NCBI RefSeq assembly: GCF_904849725.1
Contig: NC_058524.1
Location: 28,365,001-28,429,000, forward strand
Direction of reading: 5' to 3'
Origin: Hordeum vulgare subsp. vulgare
Lineage: Eukaryota > Streptophyta > Magnoliopsida > Poales > Poaceae
DNA: 64,000 bases
In this document: positions 1-9,374 of the stretch, one piece after another
Layout: every line of letters begins with the position of its first letter
How positions within the stretch are numbered: the first letter of the stretch is position 1
Position numbers and translations under genes: made by a program
The notes under the pieces: model-generated
Seen by the model: only the letters and a program-made list of their open reading frames with translations
What the model was told of the DNA's origin: nothing
The model's database searches: none

Positions 1-525
1 ACTTGTGGCAAAGGGTTTTTCACAAGTTCCAGGGATTGACTACGATGAGACTTTCTCTCCCGTGGCAATGGTTAAGTCCGTCAGAATCATGTTAGCAATA
101 GCTGCATTTTTCGATTATGAAATCTGGCAGATGGATGTCAAAACGGCGTTCCTTAACGGTTTCCTTAAGGAAGAGTTGTATATGATGCAACCCGAAGGTT
201 TTGTTGATCCTAAAAATGCTGACAAGGTGTGCAAACTCCAGCGATCCATTTATGGACTGGTGCAAGCATCTCGGAGTTGGAACAAACGCTTTGATGAGGT
301 GATCAAAGCATTTGGGTTTATACAAGTGGTTGGAGAATCTTGTATCTACAAGAAAGTGAGTGGGAGCTCTGTGGCGTTTCTAATATTATATGTGGATGAC
401 ATATTACTGATTGGAAACAACATAGAGCTTTTGGAGAGCATAAAAGGTTACTTGAATAAAAGTTTCTCTATGAAGGACCTAGGAGAAGCTGCTTACATTC
501 TAGGCATTAAGATCTATAGGGATAA
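1..525 (+). pseudogene. Copia (Angela/BARE-like) pol fragment, reverse transcriptase
   Basis: This open frame runs in from the left window edge and encodes the middle of a Copia reverse transcriptase. It includes the KGFSQVPGIDYDETFSPV region and the catalytic YVDD motif at 389-400. The sequence is nearly identical to two other copies in the window (about 48490-49015 and 63118-63643). Homology stops at about 525, where the codons after KIYRD differ and run into a stop at 530-532. RNase H and the 3' LTR are therefore missing on this side. It is the broken end of a third copy of the same family, whose 5' part lies outside the window. The junction with the next repeat is abrupt and shows no LTR terminus, which fits a deletion or recombination breakpoint. 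Confidence 0.9.
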
Positions 526-530
526 ATTAT

Positions 531-832
531 GATGGCGAGGGCTTGGGCGCGGTAATGGCAGTAGGGAGCGCAAGTAAGGGGGGACGGATGGCGAGGGCTT
601 GGGCGCGGTAATGGCAGTAGGGAGGCGGGGGAGGACGAAAGGTTTGGTAGATTTCGTGTAAATTATGATGGGGTCGGGCTATCGTGAGTTCCCATATTCG
701 TCCCATATTTTGGTTGTATATGAGGGGTGAGGGTCAGCCTTAGCGTTTGATTCCCAGTCTAAGAAGTTCGGGTCGCTTTTCTGTGACCAGTCAATAACCG
801 GGCGTTTGAGACGGGGTTAAGAGGTTCGGCTG
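531..832 (+). mobile_element. Harbinger-type element fragment (3' part, copy X1)
   Basis: This GC-rich stretch is closely repeated at about 4515-4787. It contains an internal duplication: a block of about 37 bp beginning gatggcgaggg occurs at about 531 and again at about 588. It ends in ggttcggctgtaa, directly against the terminus of the next element. The termini and base composition resemble PIF/Harbinger non-autonomous elements. The 5' end is cut off by the Copia junction. No coding capacity is seen. Confidence 0.55.
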
Positions 833-835
833 TAA

Positions 836-1928
836 GATCATCTATAATCGGACCCCTCAAACCCTCGGCAGTCCTCTCGATCGCTGTCCGATCACAAAAT
901 TGCGATCCAGACGGGCCTCTCAAACCGACCTAAAACGCACGGGCTGACTCTCACCCCCCATTTTTAGCCTAAATATGAGGCGGATATGGGGGAGCCCGGG
1001 CGCGCCCAGGCACGCCTGCCATGTCGTCCTGACGGCTTGGCCCCACGCAGACTCACCGGGAAACATGACGGCCTGCGGGCACCTCGTCCGTCGGTGCAGT
1101 GTAAATGCCGCGTGGCGCCGCTTCGGATCCCAGCCCAAGGTCGGGGCCGACTATTTAAGCCGGTCGGTGCACCTAACCCTGTCTCATCCGCCTCCTCCTT
1201 CTCTGTGCCGCCGCCCGAGCCCGTCTGCCTTCTCTCGCAGTTCCCTCTCCGCCAGGATGGTCCGGTGACTCATCACCACCTATGCGCAGCTCACTCCGGA
1301 AGGGTGCCTTCAAATCGAGGCGGAGATCCAGGCTCGCCGCACCTCCCGCGTCGTTGCGGGTCTCCATTCGAACTCGCCGGATACAGAGAAGGAGGAGGAG
1401 GAGCATCAGTCGAAGGCCATGGAGGAGGAAGACCCGAAGGAGGAGGCTCCCGGCTATAACATGGCGGAGGCGGAGGCGGAGTTTGCCGTCGCCCAATCGA
1501 AGATGGCGGAGCAGGTGGCCAACCTGGATTCCATCCGGGATGAGGCCGAGATGGAGGCCAACCGTCGGCTCATCCGGTAGAGGCATGCGGAGGCTGACGG
1601 CCTCTTCGATGAGCTGGACACGGAGATTGAGGCAAAGGAGGCCGCAACGTAGCAGCCAGAGGTGCCGGAGGGAACGGAGCTGTGGCAGGCGGCCATTTGT
1701 CCGTTAGAGGGCACGGAGATCGTCGGTATCTACGACGAGGAGTGGATAGGTTCTATGTAGTACGTAGGTTTCATATCTTTCATGCTTTTATATTGATTTG
1801 AGGATCCTAATATGAGATGTTCGGATGTAGAATACATTATTTGAGACGTGATCGGTCAATGTCCACGATCGCACCCTGTCCGCGGGTGTTTGAGGGTCCG
1901 GATTTGCAAGGTCCGATTGTAAATGCTC
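836..1928 (+). mobile_element. Harbinger-type non-autonomous element with cargo (Y1)
   Basis: The left end reads gatcatctataatcgga and the right end tccgattgtaaatgctc, forming imperfect terminal inverted repeats. TAA flanks both sides (833-835 and 1929-1931), as expected for the 3-bp TWA target duplication of PIF/Harbinger elements. A related element with the same architecture lies at 31720-32714, and a truncated copy starts at 4791. Inside are a TATA-like TATTTAAG at 1152-1159 and a decayed coding region. No transposase is present, so the element depends on others for movement. Confidence 0.7.
1257..1760 (+). pseudogene. Decayed cargo gene of Harbinger-type element Y1 (acidic, coiled-coil-like)
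   Basis: About 100 bp downstream of the TATA-like box, the frame opened by an ATG at 1257 has a TGA at 1266-1268. It then reads without interruption to a TAG at 1578, with further stops at 1650 (TAG) and 1758 (TAG). The conceptual product is rich in Glu, Ala and Arg. It has heptad-like stretches such as MAEAEAEFAVAQSKMAEQV and a final GTEIVGIYDEEW segment. I do not recognise the family. It resembles the acidic cargo proteins of the related element at 31720-32714, and the sequence ctatgtagtacgta follows the last stop in both. With three in-frame stops it is read as a pseudogene. Confidence 0.5.
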
Positions 1929-1931
1929 TAA

Positions 1932-2027
1932 CCAACTCAATACCTTATTTTGACTTAAGTTTGTTTTTCGTAAACTTGATAAAATTCTGAAAAGTTGAAC
2001 TTAAGTCAAACTATAACGGAGGGAGTG
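1932..2027. mobile_element. Truncated Stowaway-like MITE
   Basis: The right end is ataacggagggag, the inverted form of the common ctccctccgt Stowaway terminus. The internal arms ttgacttaagtt and aacttaagtcaa are inverted copies. The left terminus is eroded where it meets the Harbinger element. Confidence 0.55.
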
Positions 2028-2174
2028 CTTTATTTTATTTTCTTGCCGGTCTTTTTTAGCTGTCCCACAAAACGGAACTTAATTATTTTCTTTGTTGTGC
2101 ATATTGCCTGCCATAGATACATCACACATAGTAAATACCAAGTCAAGAAACTTTGATGTTGGGTCAAGCGGCCA

Positions 2175-3268
2175 CTAATGACCGTCGTCGCCTGATGGTG
2201 ACCTGAGCCGCTGGAAGACGTCCCGTTGCCGGAGGTTCTCGCGGAGGCGGTGCGCGGCGAGTACGCGATCCGGGACGTAGTGGCAGAGGCACCACTGCAG
2301 CCGGTGGCCGAGGTTGGGCATGCAGACCGGGCGGCGGAACCCGATCCAGCGCGCCGCCGCGCCGGCGTACGCGTCCGACGTCGGCACGATCAGCCGCGAC
2401 AGGAGGCCTGCCCCCCGCGTCACCATGTTGGTCACCATCTTCGTGTCCACGTACAACGGGGCCTGGCACTGCACGTCGATTCCTTTGCCGCTGTACTCGA
2501 CGTAGAGGCTCCTGGAGAAGTGAGACACGTAGCGCTTGGTAGCGGCGTAGACGGAGTAGAGCGGGTAGGAGGGCAGCGCCTCCGCCGCGCCGGAGCCGAT
2601 GTTGACGACGGCGCCCCTCCCGCGCCCCACCATGCCGGGCAGAACGGCCGCCGTCACCTCCGTCACGGCGCACAGGTTCACCCGGATCATCTTCACCCAC
2701 GCATCCGCGTCGGCCTCGTGGAGGTACGTTGCGTGTGGCGTCGCCACGCCGGCGTTGTTCACCAGCACGCCCACCTCCAGCCCCTCCACCGCCTGCCGGA
2801 GCCGCCCCATCTCCTCCTCCCCTGCGGAAACACGATCGATCAGTATAGCTAGCACGTGCACGCAGTGGGCAGTTCTGTTCTTTGTGCGTGCTGCGTGGCT
2901 GGTGCCTCACCTTGAGGAGTGGAGACGAGGGAGAAGTCGAACAGCACGGTCTTGGTCTGCACGCCGTGGGCGTCGGAGGCGGTTCCGGCGATGTCCTGGA
3001 GCTTGGCAGGGTCGCGGCCGACGAGGACGAGGTTTAGGCCGCGCCGCGCCAGCTCCAGGGCCATGGAGCGGCCTATGCCGGACGTCGGGCCGGTGACCAC
3101 GGCCCACGCCCCGTAGCGGCGGCGAAGGTCCTTGGGCTGGCGCAGACTGAGCGCGAGGCCGAAGGTGTGGAGGAGGCGGCACGCGACGGCGGCGACGTAG
3201 AGGGCGCCGAGGATGGCCATCGAGACGAACCATGCCGGCTGCTGCCGGAGCAGAGTGTCTGCGCCCAT
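2175..3268 (-). CDS. KCR: Very-long-chain 3-oxoacyl-CoA reductase-like SDR (two exons)
   Basis: Exon 1 is 3268-2911 and exon 2 is 2821-2175, read on the minus strand. The 89-bp intron (2910-2822) has GT/AG ends, and the phase is preserved through a split Gly codon. The product is 334 aa: an N-terminal hydrophobic helix (about residues 12-37), the NADPH-binding motif TGPTSGIG (59-66), NNAG (141-144), a serine region NIGSGAAE, and YxxxK (Y211, K215). This order and the SYPLYSVYAATK context match KCR/HSD17B12-type reductases. In that family the enzyme reduces 3-ketoacyl-CoA in the ER fatty-acid elongase used for waxes and sphingolipids. I chose the ATG at 3268 because MGADTLLRQQPAWF aligns with the usual N-terminus of the family. 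An in-frame ATG at 3343 would add 25 residues. No C-terminal dilysine is seen. All catalytic motifs are intact and there is no internal stop. Confidence 0.87.
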
Positions 3269-3503
3269 CCGCCCGAGCTCTTCCTTCCCCACCGGAGTAG
3301 TGCGTGTCGGTCCAGGATTTTTTAGATTCGAGAGGCTCTGCATTTGTCACCACGTCCCGCGAATTTTAAACAAAAAGCTGTATCGCCATCAACGACCTAC
3401 CAACAAACTACGAGTAGTACTCGATTTGATGCTAAAAAAAGAACTAGTACTCTAATTGACCGCGCGTAAAGCCTAACCGATGTGTATGGGTAGGGTCTGC
3501 GAT

Positions 3504-3632
3504 CTACTCCTTCCGTTCCTAAATATAAGTATTTTTAAAAAATTCACTAAAAAACTACATATGGATGTGTAGACATATTTTAGAGTGTAGATTCAATCAT
3601 TTTGCTTCGTATGTAGTCTTTTAATAAAATCA
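3504..3632. mobile_element. Stowaway (Mariner) MITE, 3' arm lost
   Basis: The sequence ctccttccgttcctaaatat followed by tagacatattttagagtgtag and cttcgtatgtagtc is the standard body of an Athos/Thalos-type Stowaway. The matching right arm is missing after ttttaataaaat. The element lies where exons 1 and 2 of the neighbouring ENOD93 copy would be expected. Confidence 0.75.
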
Positions 3633-3746
3633 TTTTGTCGTATCTTCATGCATGTTAATCAGTCTCTGTTTCAAGTAGTCAATCAAGGAGATTAGTTTGA
3701 TCGAGATGTAAGTATATATATGTAACTGTTGATTCATGCCGTTCAG

Positions 3747-3968
3747 CTGGCGAGCGTCCGGATGCTGCCGTGGGCCAAGGCGAACCTGAACCCCACCGGC
3801 CAGGCGCTCATCGTCTGCACCGTCGCCGGGATGGCATACTTCGTCGCCGCCGACAAGACCATCCTGTCGTTGGCGAGGAGGCACTCGTACGAGAGCGCGC
3901 CCGACCACCTCAAGGACACCTCCTTCCATGGCGCCGCCGCGGTTCGTCCGGCATTCTTAAGGCCATGA
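3747..3968 (+). pseudogene. ENOD93: Orphan last exon of an ENOD93 gene
   Basis: A gttcag splice acceptor at 3741-3746 is followed by an intact frame of 73 codons and a stop. It encodes LASVRMLPWAKANLNPTG through HSYESAPDHLKDTSFHGA and is nearly identical to the last exon of the intact gene at 7814-8047. The proline-rich tail of the intact copy is replaced by a shorter AAAVRPAFLRP end. Similarity continues into the 3' UTR (atgcatcg...agtgtccca). No counterpart of exon 1 or exon 2 is visible upstream, where a truncated Stowaway lies instead. I read it as a partial tandem duplicate that lost its 5' half. Expression as part of another transcript cannot be excluded. Confidence 0.85.
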
Positions 3969-4023
3969 GCTAATGCATGCATCGATCGTCGTGAGTGTCC
4001 CAGAAACTGCTCCTGCAGGCATG

Positions 4024-4146
4024 CATATCTACTATCATCATGTTCATCCGGGTATGTTCTTTAGGCCATGAATATCTACTATCATCATGTTTTATATTCA
4101 TGACAAATCCGGGAGTAGATATCCGGGTATGTTCTTTATGCACATC
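4024..4146 (+). repeat. Short direct duplications 3' of the ENOD93 fragment
   Basis: The string atatctactatcatcatgtt occurs at about 4025 and 4071, and tccgggtatgttcttta at about 4048 and 4121. This indicates a small imperfect local duplication in the 3' flank. Confidence 0.7.
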
Positions 4147-4199
4147 GATCATACGATACAAATTGTTTGAATTCAACAGTTCAAGACAAATCAAAACAA

Positions 4200-4787
4200 A
4201 TGATAATTCAACAATCCGGACATGCCAACATGGTCCGACGGTGCAATTCGCGTCGACGGAATGATGGACGGGATGCGGGGTTCCTGCCGCGGCGAAGGGA
4301 GGGGGAGGGGGGGAGCTGCTATTTCATATTCGCAGCTCCCTACGATGCCGCCGCCGCATCTTCAGGGTGATATTCTCCGGCATGCACGACGAAGTCGAGG
4401 ATCGGACATCGACGAACGAGGCGGTCACAGCCTCCGACAAGGCGGTTGGGGATGAACTGGACGTTATCTACGACGATGGATAGAAGCCGGTGTTGAGGAT
4501 GGCAAGCAAGGGGGCGGGATGGCGAGGGCTTGGGCACGGTAATGGCAGTAGGGAGGCGGGGGAGGACGAAGGGTTTGGTACATTTTGTGTAAATTATGAT
4601 GGGGTCGGGCTATCGCGTCCGACATGGCGGGCACGTACGTGAGTCCCCATATCCGCCCCATATTTGGGTTGTATATGAGGGGTGAGGATCAGCCTCGGCG
4701 TTTGAGTCTCAGTTTAAGAAGTCCGGGTCGCTTTTCTGTGACTAGTCACTAACCGGGCGTTTGAGAGGGGGTTAAGAGGTCCGGCTG
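4200..4787 (+). mobile_element. Harbinger-type element, copy X2
   Basis: The right half (from about 4515) repeats 588-832 with a few changes and again ends aagaggtccggctgtaa. The left half holds a short GC-rich region without a convincing gene. Near its end it reads acgttatctacgacgatgg, resembling the end of the cargo in Y1. The left terminus could not be fixed. The element abuts the next one at TAA 4788-4790, as in the X1-Y1 pair. Confidence 0.5.
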
Positions 4788-4790
4788 TAA

Positions 4791-5290
4791 GAGCATCTAC
4801 AATCGGACCCCTCAAACCCCCGGGCAGTCCGCTCGATCACTGCCCGATCACAAAATTGTGATCCGGACGGGCCTCTCAAACCGACCTAAAACGTCCGGGC
4901 TGACTCTGACCTCCCATTTTCAACCCAAATATGAGGCGGATATGGGGGAGCCCGGGCACGCCGAGGCACGCCTGCCATGTCGTGCTCACGGCTTGGCCCC
5001 AGGCGGACTCGCCGGGAAACATGACAGCCTGAGGGGCGCCTTGTCCGTCGGTGCAGTGTGAACGCCGCATGGCGCCGCTCCGGGTCCCTGCCCGAGGTCG
5101 GGGCCGACTATGATGCAGGCGGAGCAGACATTCCAAATGCAGGCGGAGATGATTGCCGAGGCGGAAAATGACAAGTTGGACGAGCAGGGATGCATGGATG
5201 AATTTGTTCACCTAATGATCAAAAAGGCATCCCTTGTCGCTCGGACATTAATTTTATTTTACCATGTCCAGCTTGTCGAACTATGATTTC
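4791..5290 (+). mobile_element. Harbinger-type element, copy Y2 (rearranged)
   Basis: From gagcatctacaatcgga at 4791 this follows Y1 closely for about 320 bp, up to gtcggggccgactat at about 5110. There the sequence jumps to a different segment, atgatgcaggcggagcagac. That segment encodes an acidic, helix-forming stretch (MQAEMIAEAENDKLDEQG) up to a stop at about 5285. This looks like the tail of another cargo gene joined by internal deletion. No right terminus was found. Confidence 0.55.
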
Positions 5291-5845
5291 ATTTGATTTT
5301 GTTTTAAAATACGGTTTTGCTAAAACTCATTCAGCTGAGATTTTTTTTGGTCTCATTCACTTTTTTAACCCTAGGATTCAATCACATCCGGATTTGAGTT
5401 TTGTAGAAGTGACGAGTCGCCTCGCGATGAGGCTGCCCATCTATTCGCCTCGCCGCACCTTTTTCCCGTGATGGGCTTTTGTCCGCTGGACTTGTGTGGG
5501 CTTATGACAGTTATGTTAGTTCTTTTTTCTCTTTATACTAGGCCATAGGGAACAAGCGACTTTTTTTTCCTGCATTTTGGTTTTCTTTGTTGTTTCATTT
5601 TTTATCCATTATTCCTATTTTACCTTTATTTTTTCAATATTTATCATTTTCTACTTTGTTTTCATTGTTTGGTTGGAAGAGAACATTTAAAGATTTTTTA
5701 AACTAATTTCTACTAAGATGAAATTTGGTTAACTTTTTAAATGTACTAGAAAATAATTTTTTTATACTTGTATTTTGTGTTCCCAGATTTTCTTTCTCAT
5801 TAGGCAGTGCGATCACAAAGATATTACAATTGACATCGAACGAGG
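5291..5845. other. AT-rich non-coding stretch with an interspersed repeat module
   Basis: No gene is seen. The section around 5310-5420 (ttgctaaaactcattcagctgag, ggtctcattcac) is shared in diverged form with 34075-34160, so it is part of an unclassified dispersed repeat. The rest is T-rich filler. Confidence 0.6.
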
Positions 5846-6505
5846 ATTATCGGGCTAGTTGTATGTCTAACATTAGACATGCAACTTCAAACATTTATAA
5901 CTCAGCCGCAATTGCATTGAGTGCAAGACACTGCAATTGGGGTCGGGACGGGGTTTGTCGGACCAGTTGTATGTCCATTACTAGACATGCAACTTCAAGC
6001 ATTGGAACCCGACTGCAATTGCACTAGGTGCAAAGAGACTACAACTGGGGTCGGAACGGGGGTTGTCGGACCAGTTGTATGTCCATTACTAGACATGCAA
6101 CTTCAAGCATTGGAACCCGACTGCAATTGCACTAGGTGCAAAGAGACTACAACTGGGGTCGGAACGGGGGTTGTCGGACCAGTTGCATGTCCACTACTAG
6201 ACATGCAACTTCAAGCATTGAAACCCCGGCTGCAATTGTACTGGGTGCAAAGAGACTGCAACTGGGTTCGGGACAGGGGTTATCAGACCAGTTGCATGTG
6301 CACCAGTAGACGTGCAACTTCAAGTATTGAAACCCCACTGCAATTGCACTGGATGCAAAGAGACTGCAACTGGGTTAGGGGTGGGGGTTGTCAAACCAGT
6401 TGCATGTGCAACGTTGAAACCCGGCTGCAATTGCATTGGATGCAAAGAGATTGCAAGTGGGTTCGGGATGAGGGTTGTCGGACTAGTTGCATGTGCATCA
6501 GTAGA
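5846..6505 (+). repeat. 108-bp minisatellite, about six units
   Basis: The marker ttgtcggacc or a variant of it recurs at about 5846, 5955, 6063, 6171, 6280, 6388 and 6475. Spacing is 108-109 bp, with one 87-bp unit last. Each unit contains an inverted pair such as agttgcatgtc...gacatgcaact separated by about 8 bases, able to form a hairpin. Because 108 is divisible by three, the array keeps a reading frame open for about 215 codons with a 36-residue repeat. I consider this a by-product of the period, not a gene. Confidence 0.9.
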
Positions 6506-7367
6506 CATGCAAATGCAAAAAAGAAAAAGACACAAGCAGCCGTGAACATGATGCATCGTATATCCTAGTTGACATGCGCAGAAGATTTGCGTGTAAGCAT
6601 TTTCTTCCTTTTCCTCAAATATTCCAGCCATGCAAATGTAGAAAAAACAACAAGACACAGAGAATTATATAGCTACGTAGTAAAAACAAGCCCAGCCGAG
6701 CCAACATAACATATTAACACAAAAAAATAGCACAAGAAAGAAATAGTAATATAACATAAAAAAATGAATGAGATCAAATTATATATCATCTAGATGAGTT
6801 CTAGCCAAACCCTTTAAAATATTGAAATTAAATAAACTATATCAGATGATTGATATATATGATTGATTATTGTGTATGAGGATACAAATATGTGACGCAA
6901 TATGTAGAGGGCCGGCGAACGTTGTCCACGGCGCATCGGCGGATGTATCGGGGACTGAATTTACCAGTCCGGCTGTAGATGCTCTCACAAAGAGAAGGGC
7001 TGGTCAGGCTGGGGCGCACATGCCGCCGGTTTCCCCCGCAAACTGGAAGGTGCCGCTCGCCGAAACGAGTCACGACCACGAGTGAAACTGGCGGCACTTG
7101 CAGCCGCACATGCTCTGTTTCGTTTCTCATCCCACAGTTTTATATGTATTGTGATGAGATCGGCACTGTGATGTCTAACTTTAGATCTTTAGTGTGTAAA
7201 GAAAGACGAGGGCGCAGTGGAGGATACTACCAACAAACATCATCAATCCTATGGATCCCTACCATAGTTTTGGATACAGTTCCGCACTCCAAGTCCAAAC
7301 GAGTGAGCAGAGAGAGCACCCACGGTTTCCGCCCAAAACCGTGCGTGGCGGCCACCTTTTTGCTCGC
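6506..7367. other. Intergenic region upstream of ENOD93
   Basis: The first part is AT-rich and featureless. At about 6966-6990, agtccggctgtagatgctct is an isolated right terminus of the Harbinger type seen elsewhere in the window, so a fragment of such an element ends here. From about 7130 to 7367 lies the proximal upstream region of the ENOD93 gene. Confidence 0.5.
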
Positions 7368-7375
7368 TATAAATA
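7368..7375 (+). promoter_or_regulatory. TATA box of ENOD93
   Basis: TATAAATA lies 116 bp upstream of the ENOD93 start codon, in a good context (cgctataaatacatgg). A leader of about 85-95 nt would follow if transcription starts about 30 bp downstream. Confidence 0.75.
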
Positions 7376-7490
7376 CATGGCTAGCTCCTCGTCCTGGAGG
7401 CATCAAGCAACAACAAGCCAGGCAGCGCATCTCATCTCACTCTATCGCACTCCTTGTACTGAGCCGTTTCTGTACAAGATCACGGCCAAG

Positions 7491-8047
7491 ATGTCGTCGA
7501 CGGCCACCGTCACCGGCGCCAACCCCGAGAACAAGCTCGCCCTCGCCAAACGCTGCTCCAGAGGTAATAAATAACCAGGATCCACAGCTGAATCACGCTT
7601 TCCAAGTTGTTTACTGCTAGTCTGACAGTAGCAATGCGTTTATTTTGTCAATCTTCCTCAGAGGCGACGCTCGCCGGAGCAAAGGCGGCGGCCCTCGCCA
7701 CGGTCGCGTCTGCGGCGGCAACGGTGAGCTAGCTCCTTTGTCTAACATGACTTGTTGATTTTCGTTCACGTTGGACTCTGGTTTCCATAACTGAACTACT
7801 ATTAATCACGCAGCTGGCGAGCGTGAGGATGCTGCCGTGGGCCAAGGCGAACCTGAACCCCACCGGCCAGGCGCTCATCATCTGCACCGTCGCCGGGATG
7901 GCCTACTTCGTCGCCGCCGACAAGACCATCCTCTCGCTGGCGAGGAGGCACTCGTACGAGAGCGCCCCCGACCACCTCAAGGACACCTCCTTCCATGGCG
8001 CCGCCCCTCGTCCACGTCCACCGCCACCGGCGTTCTTCAGCCCATGA
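7491..8047 (+). CDS. ENOD93: Early nodulin 93-like protein, three exons
   Basis: Exons are 7491-7563, 7662-7723 and 7814-8047. Both introns have GT/AG borders, and the joined frame is intact at 122 aa. The protein starts MSSTATVTGANPENKLALAK. It continues through an Ala-rich hydrophobic stretch (AGAKAAALATVASAAATLAS), the family core MLPWAKANLNPTGQALI, a second hydrophobic stretch (IICTVAGMAYFVAADKTIL), and HSYESAPDHLKD. It ends in a proline-rich tail. This matches the ENOD93 family of small plant proteins with two short membrane-like helices. Family members are reported as nitrogen-responsive in rice and linked to mitochondria, but nothing here tests that. The ATG is the first in the transcript after the TATA box. 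A second, truncated copy at 3747-3968 shows local duplication, which is common for this family. Confidence 0.92.
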
Positions 8048-8611
8048 GCTAGTGTTCCTGCTAATGTATGCATCGTCGTCAGTGTCCCAAGAAACTGCTG
8101 CGGAATGAATAATTGAATATCTGTCGTCGAAATTGAAACTACTACTTCTACTTATGTTATCATCGTTGTTAACCGCTGACATGTACTTTCTCTGTACCTC
8201 TTTTGGTTCGGTTGCCGCTCTTTTGGTTTGGTGGGTTTAGCTGTGTTGTATCCTCTGTTCGGGTATATACAACGTCAAGTATATACATTGTTAATTAGTT
8301 TGGAACAACGTCAAGCGCATTCGTACAGTCGAGGCCAGATGGATCGAACTCATGACGTTGTGGAGCAGAGAGGAGCCTGCCGCAGGGCGGCACTGTATGT
8401 GCCGCTGGCATATGCAAGTCGAGTGGGGAAGAACGGGCACAACGATGTCAGAATCGGCGTCGATCGGCCGGCGACATACAAATGGGTTCGGCGGAGCGAG
8501 AGAGGGGAGGGGGGTTAAGCCCGGGTGATGGCTTGTATGCCTATCATCTATCAGCCAACCACGTGCGAAATATAGGAACACTGCTAACCTACGTGCCGGC
8601 TTGGCTGCTAT
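8048..8611. other. ENOD93 3' flank, no gene seen
   Basis: The 3' UTR begins after the stop, with AATGAATAATTGAATA-like signals at about 8104. The rest up to the first MITE has no recognisable coding or repeat feature. Confidence 0.5.
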
Positions 8612-8960
8612 GAGCATCTACAGACGGAACATGCAAATCTGCCCCCCTCAAACGCGTGCGGACGTGCACAATCAATGATCGACCGTGTTTGTTTTAAGAC
8701 TCTACTTTTTATCTGTGCAATCGCACTTTTCATATTTTTTCTTATATGTCCGATCGGTTACATGTGATTGATGGAGAAGAAGAAAAAGAAATAAAAAATA
8801 AATAAACAAAGAGAAAAAGTGGTCCTAGGTGGCGGACTCGCCAGGCGTGTCCAGACGCGTCTGCGAGCTCTCATATCGTCCTCATATTTGAGATGGATAT
8901 GAGGGTGCCGATCAGTCCAAACGTTTGAGATGGATTTGAGGGGTCCGATTGTAGGTGCTC
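8612..8960. mobile_element. Harbinger/Tourist-type MITE
   Basis: The ends gagcatctacagacgg and ccgattgtaggtgctc are inverted repeats. TAA follows the right end and TAT precedes the left end, so the target duplication is imperfect. The element is 349 bp and non-coding. Confidence 0.7.
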
Positions 8961-8963
8961 TAA

Positions 8964-9371
8964 GGGCATCTCTAGCCGGACGCCTTAAACGACCCCTCAT
9001 ATCCATGTACACGGCCGGTCAATGAACGTACATGACCCCTCATATCATCCTTATACGTCTGGACTATCCGCAAATCCTCATATCCATATCAAATATAGGG
9101 AGCATATGAGGGCTCGCGGACGCGCCCGGCTCACCGGTCAGTCCGCCACATAGGGCGCGACTCATCCAAACCATCTTTTCTCTTTCTTTATTCGTTTTCT
9201 TTCTCTCTCTTCCACTCGATCAATCACGTGCAAGTGACCGGACATATGAGGAAGAAAATAAGAAAAATCTGACTGCGCAGACGGACAAATATCAGACATG
9301 CCCGGTCACTGACCGGGTGCGTCCATAAACATTTAGGGGGTCATATTTGCTATGTACAACTGTAGATGCTC
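8964..9371. mobile_element. Harbinger/Tourist-type MITE, adjacent to the previous one
   Basis: The left end gggcatctctagccgg and right end aactgtagatgctc form the terminal inverted repeats. TAA flanks both sides (8961-8963 and 9372-9374). The same left TAA is shared with the preceding MITE, so the two elements sit back to back. Length 408 bp, no coding capacity. Confidence 0.75.
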
Positions 9372-9374
9372 TAA

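Noticed and set aside
2226..3096. Plus-strand frames of 150-210 codons opposite the KCR-like gene
   Set aside because: GC-rich antisense shadows of a clearly coding minus-strand gene.
5921..6568. Long frame of about 215 codons with a 36-residue repeat
   Set aside because: It exists because the 108-bp minisatellite period is divisible by three. There is no start context, domain or promoter.
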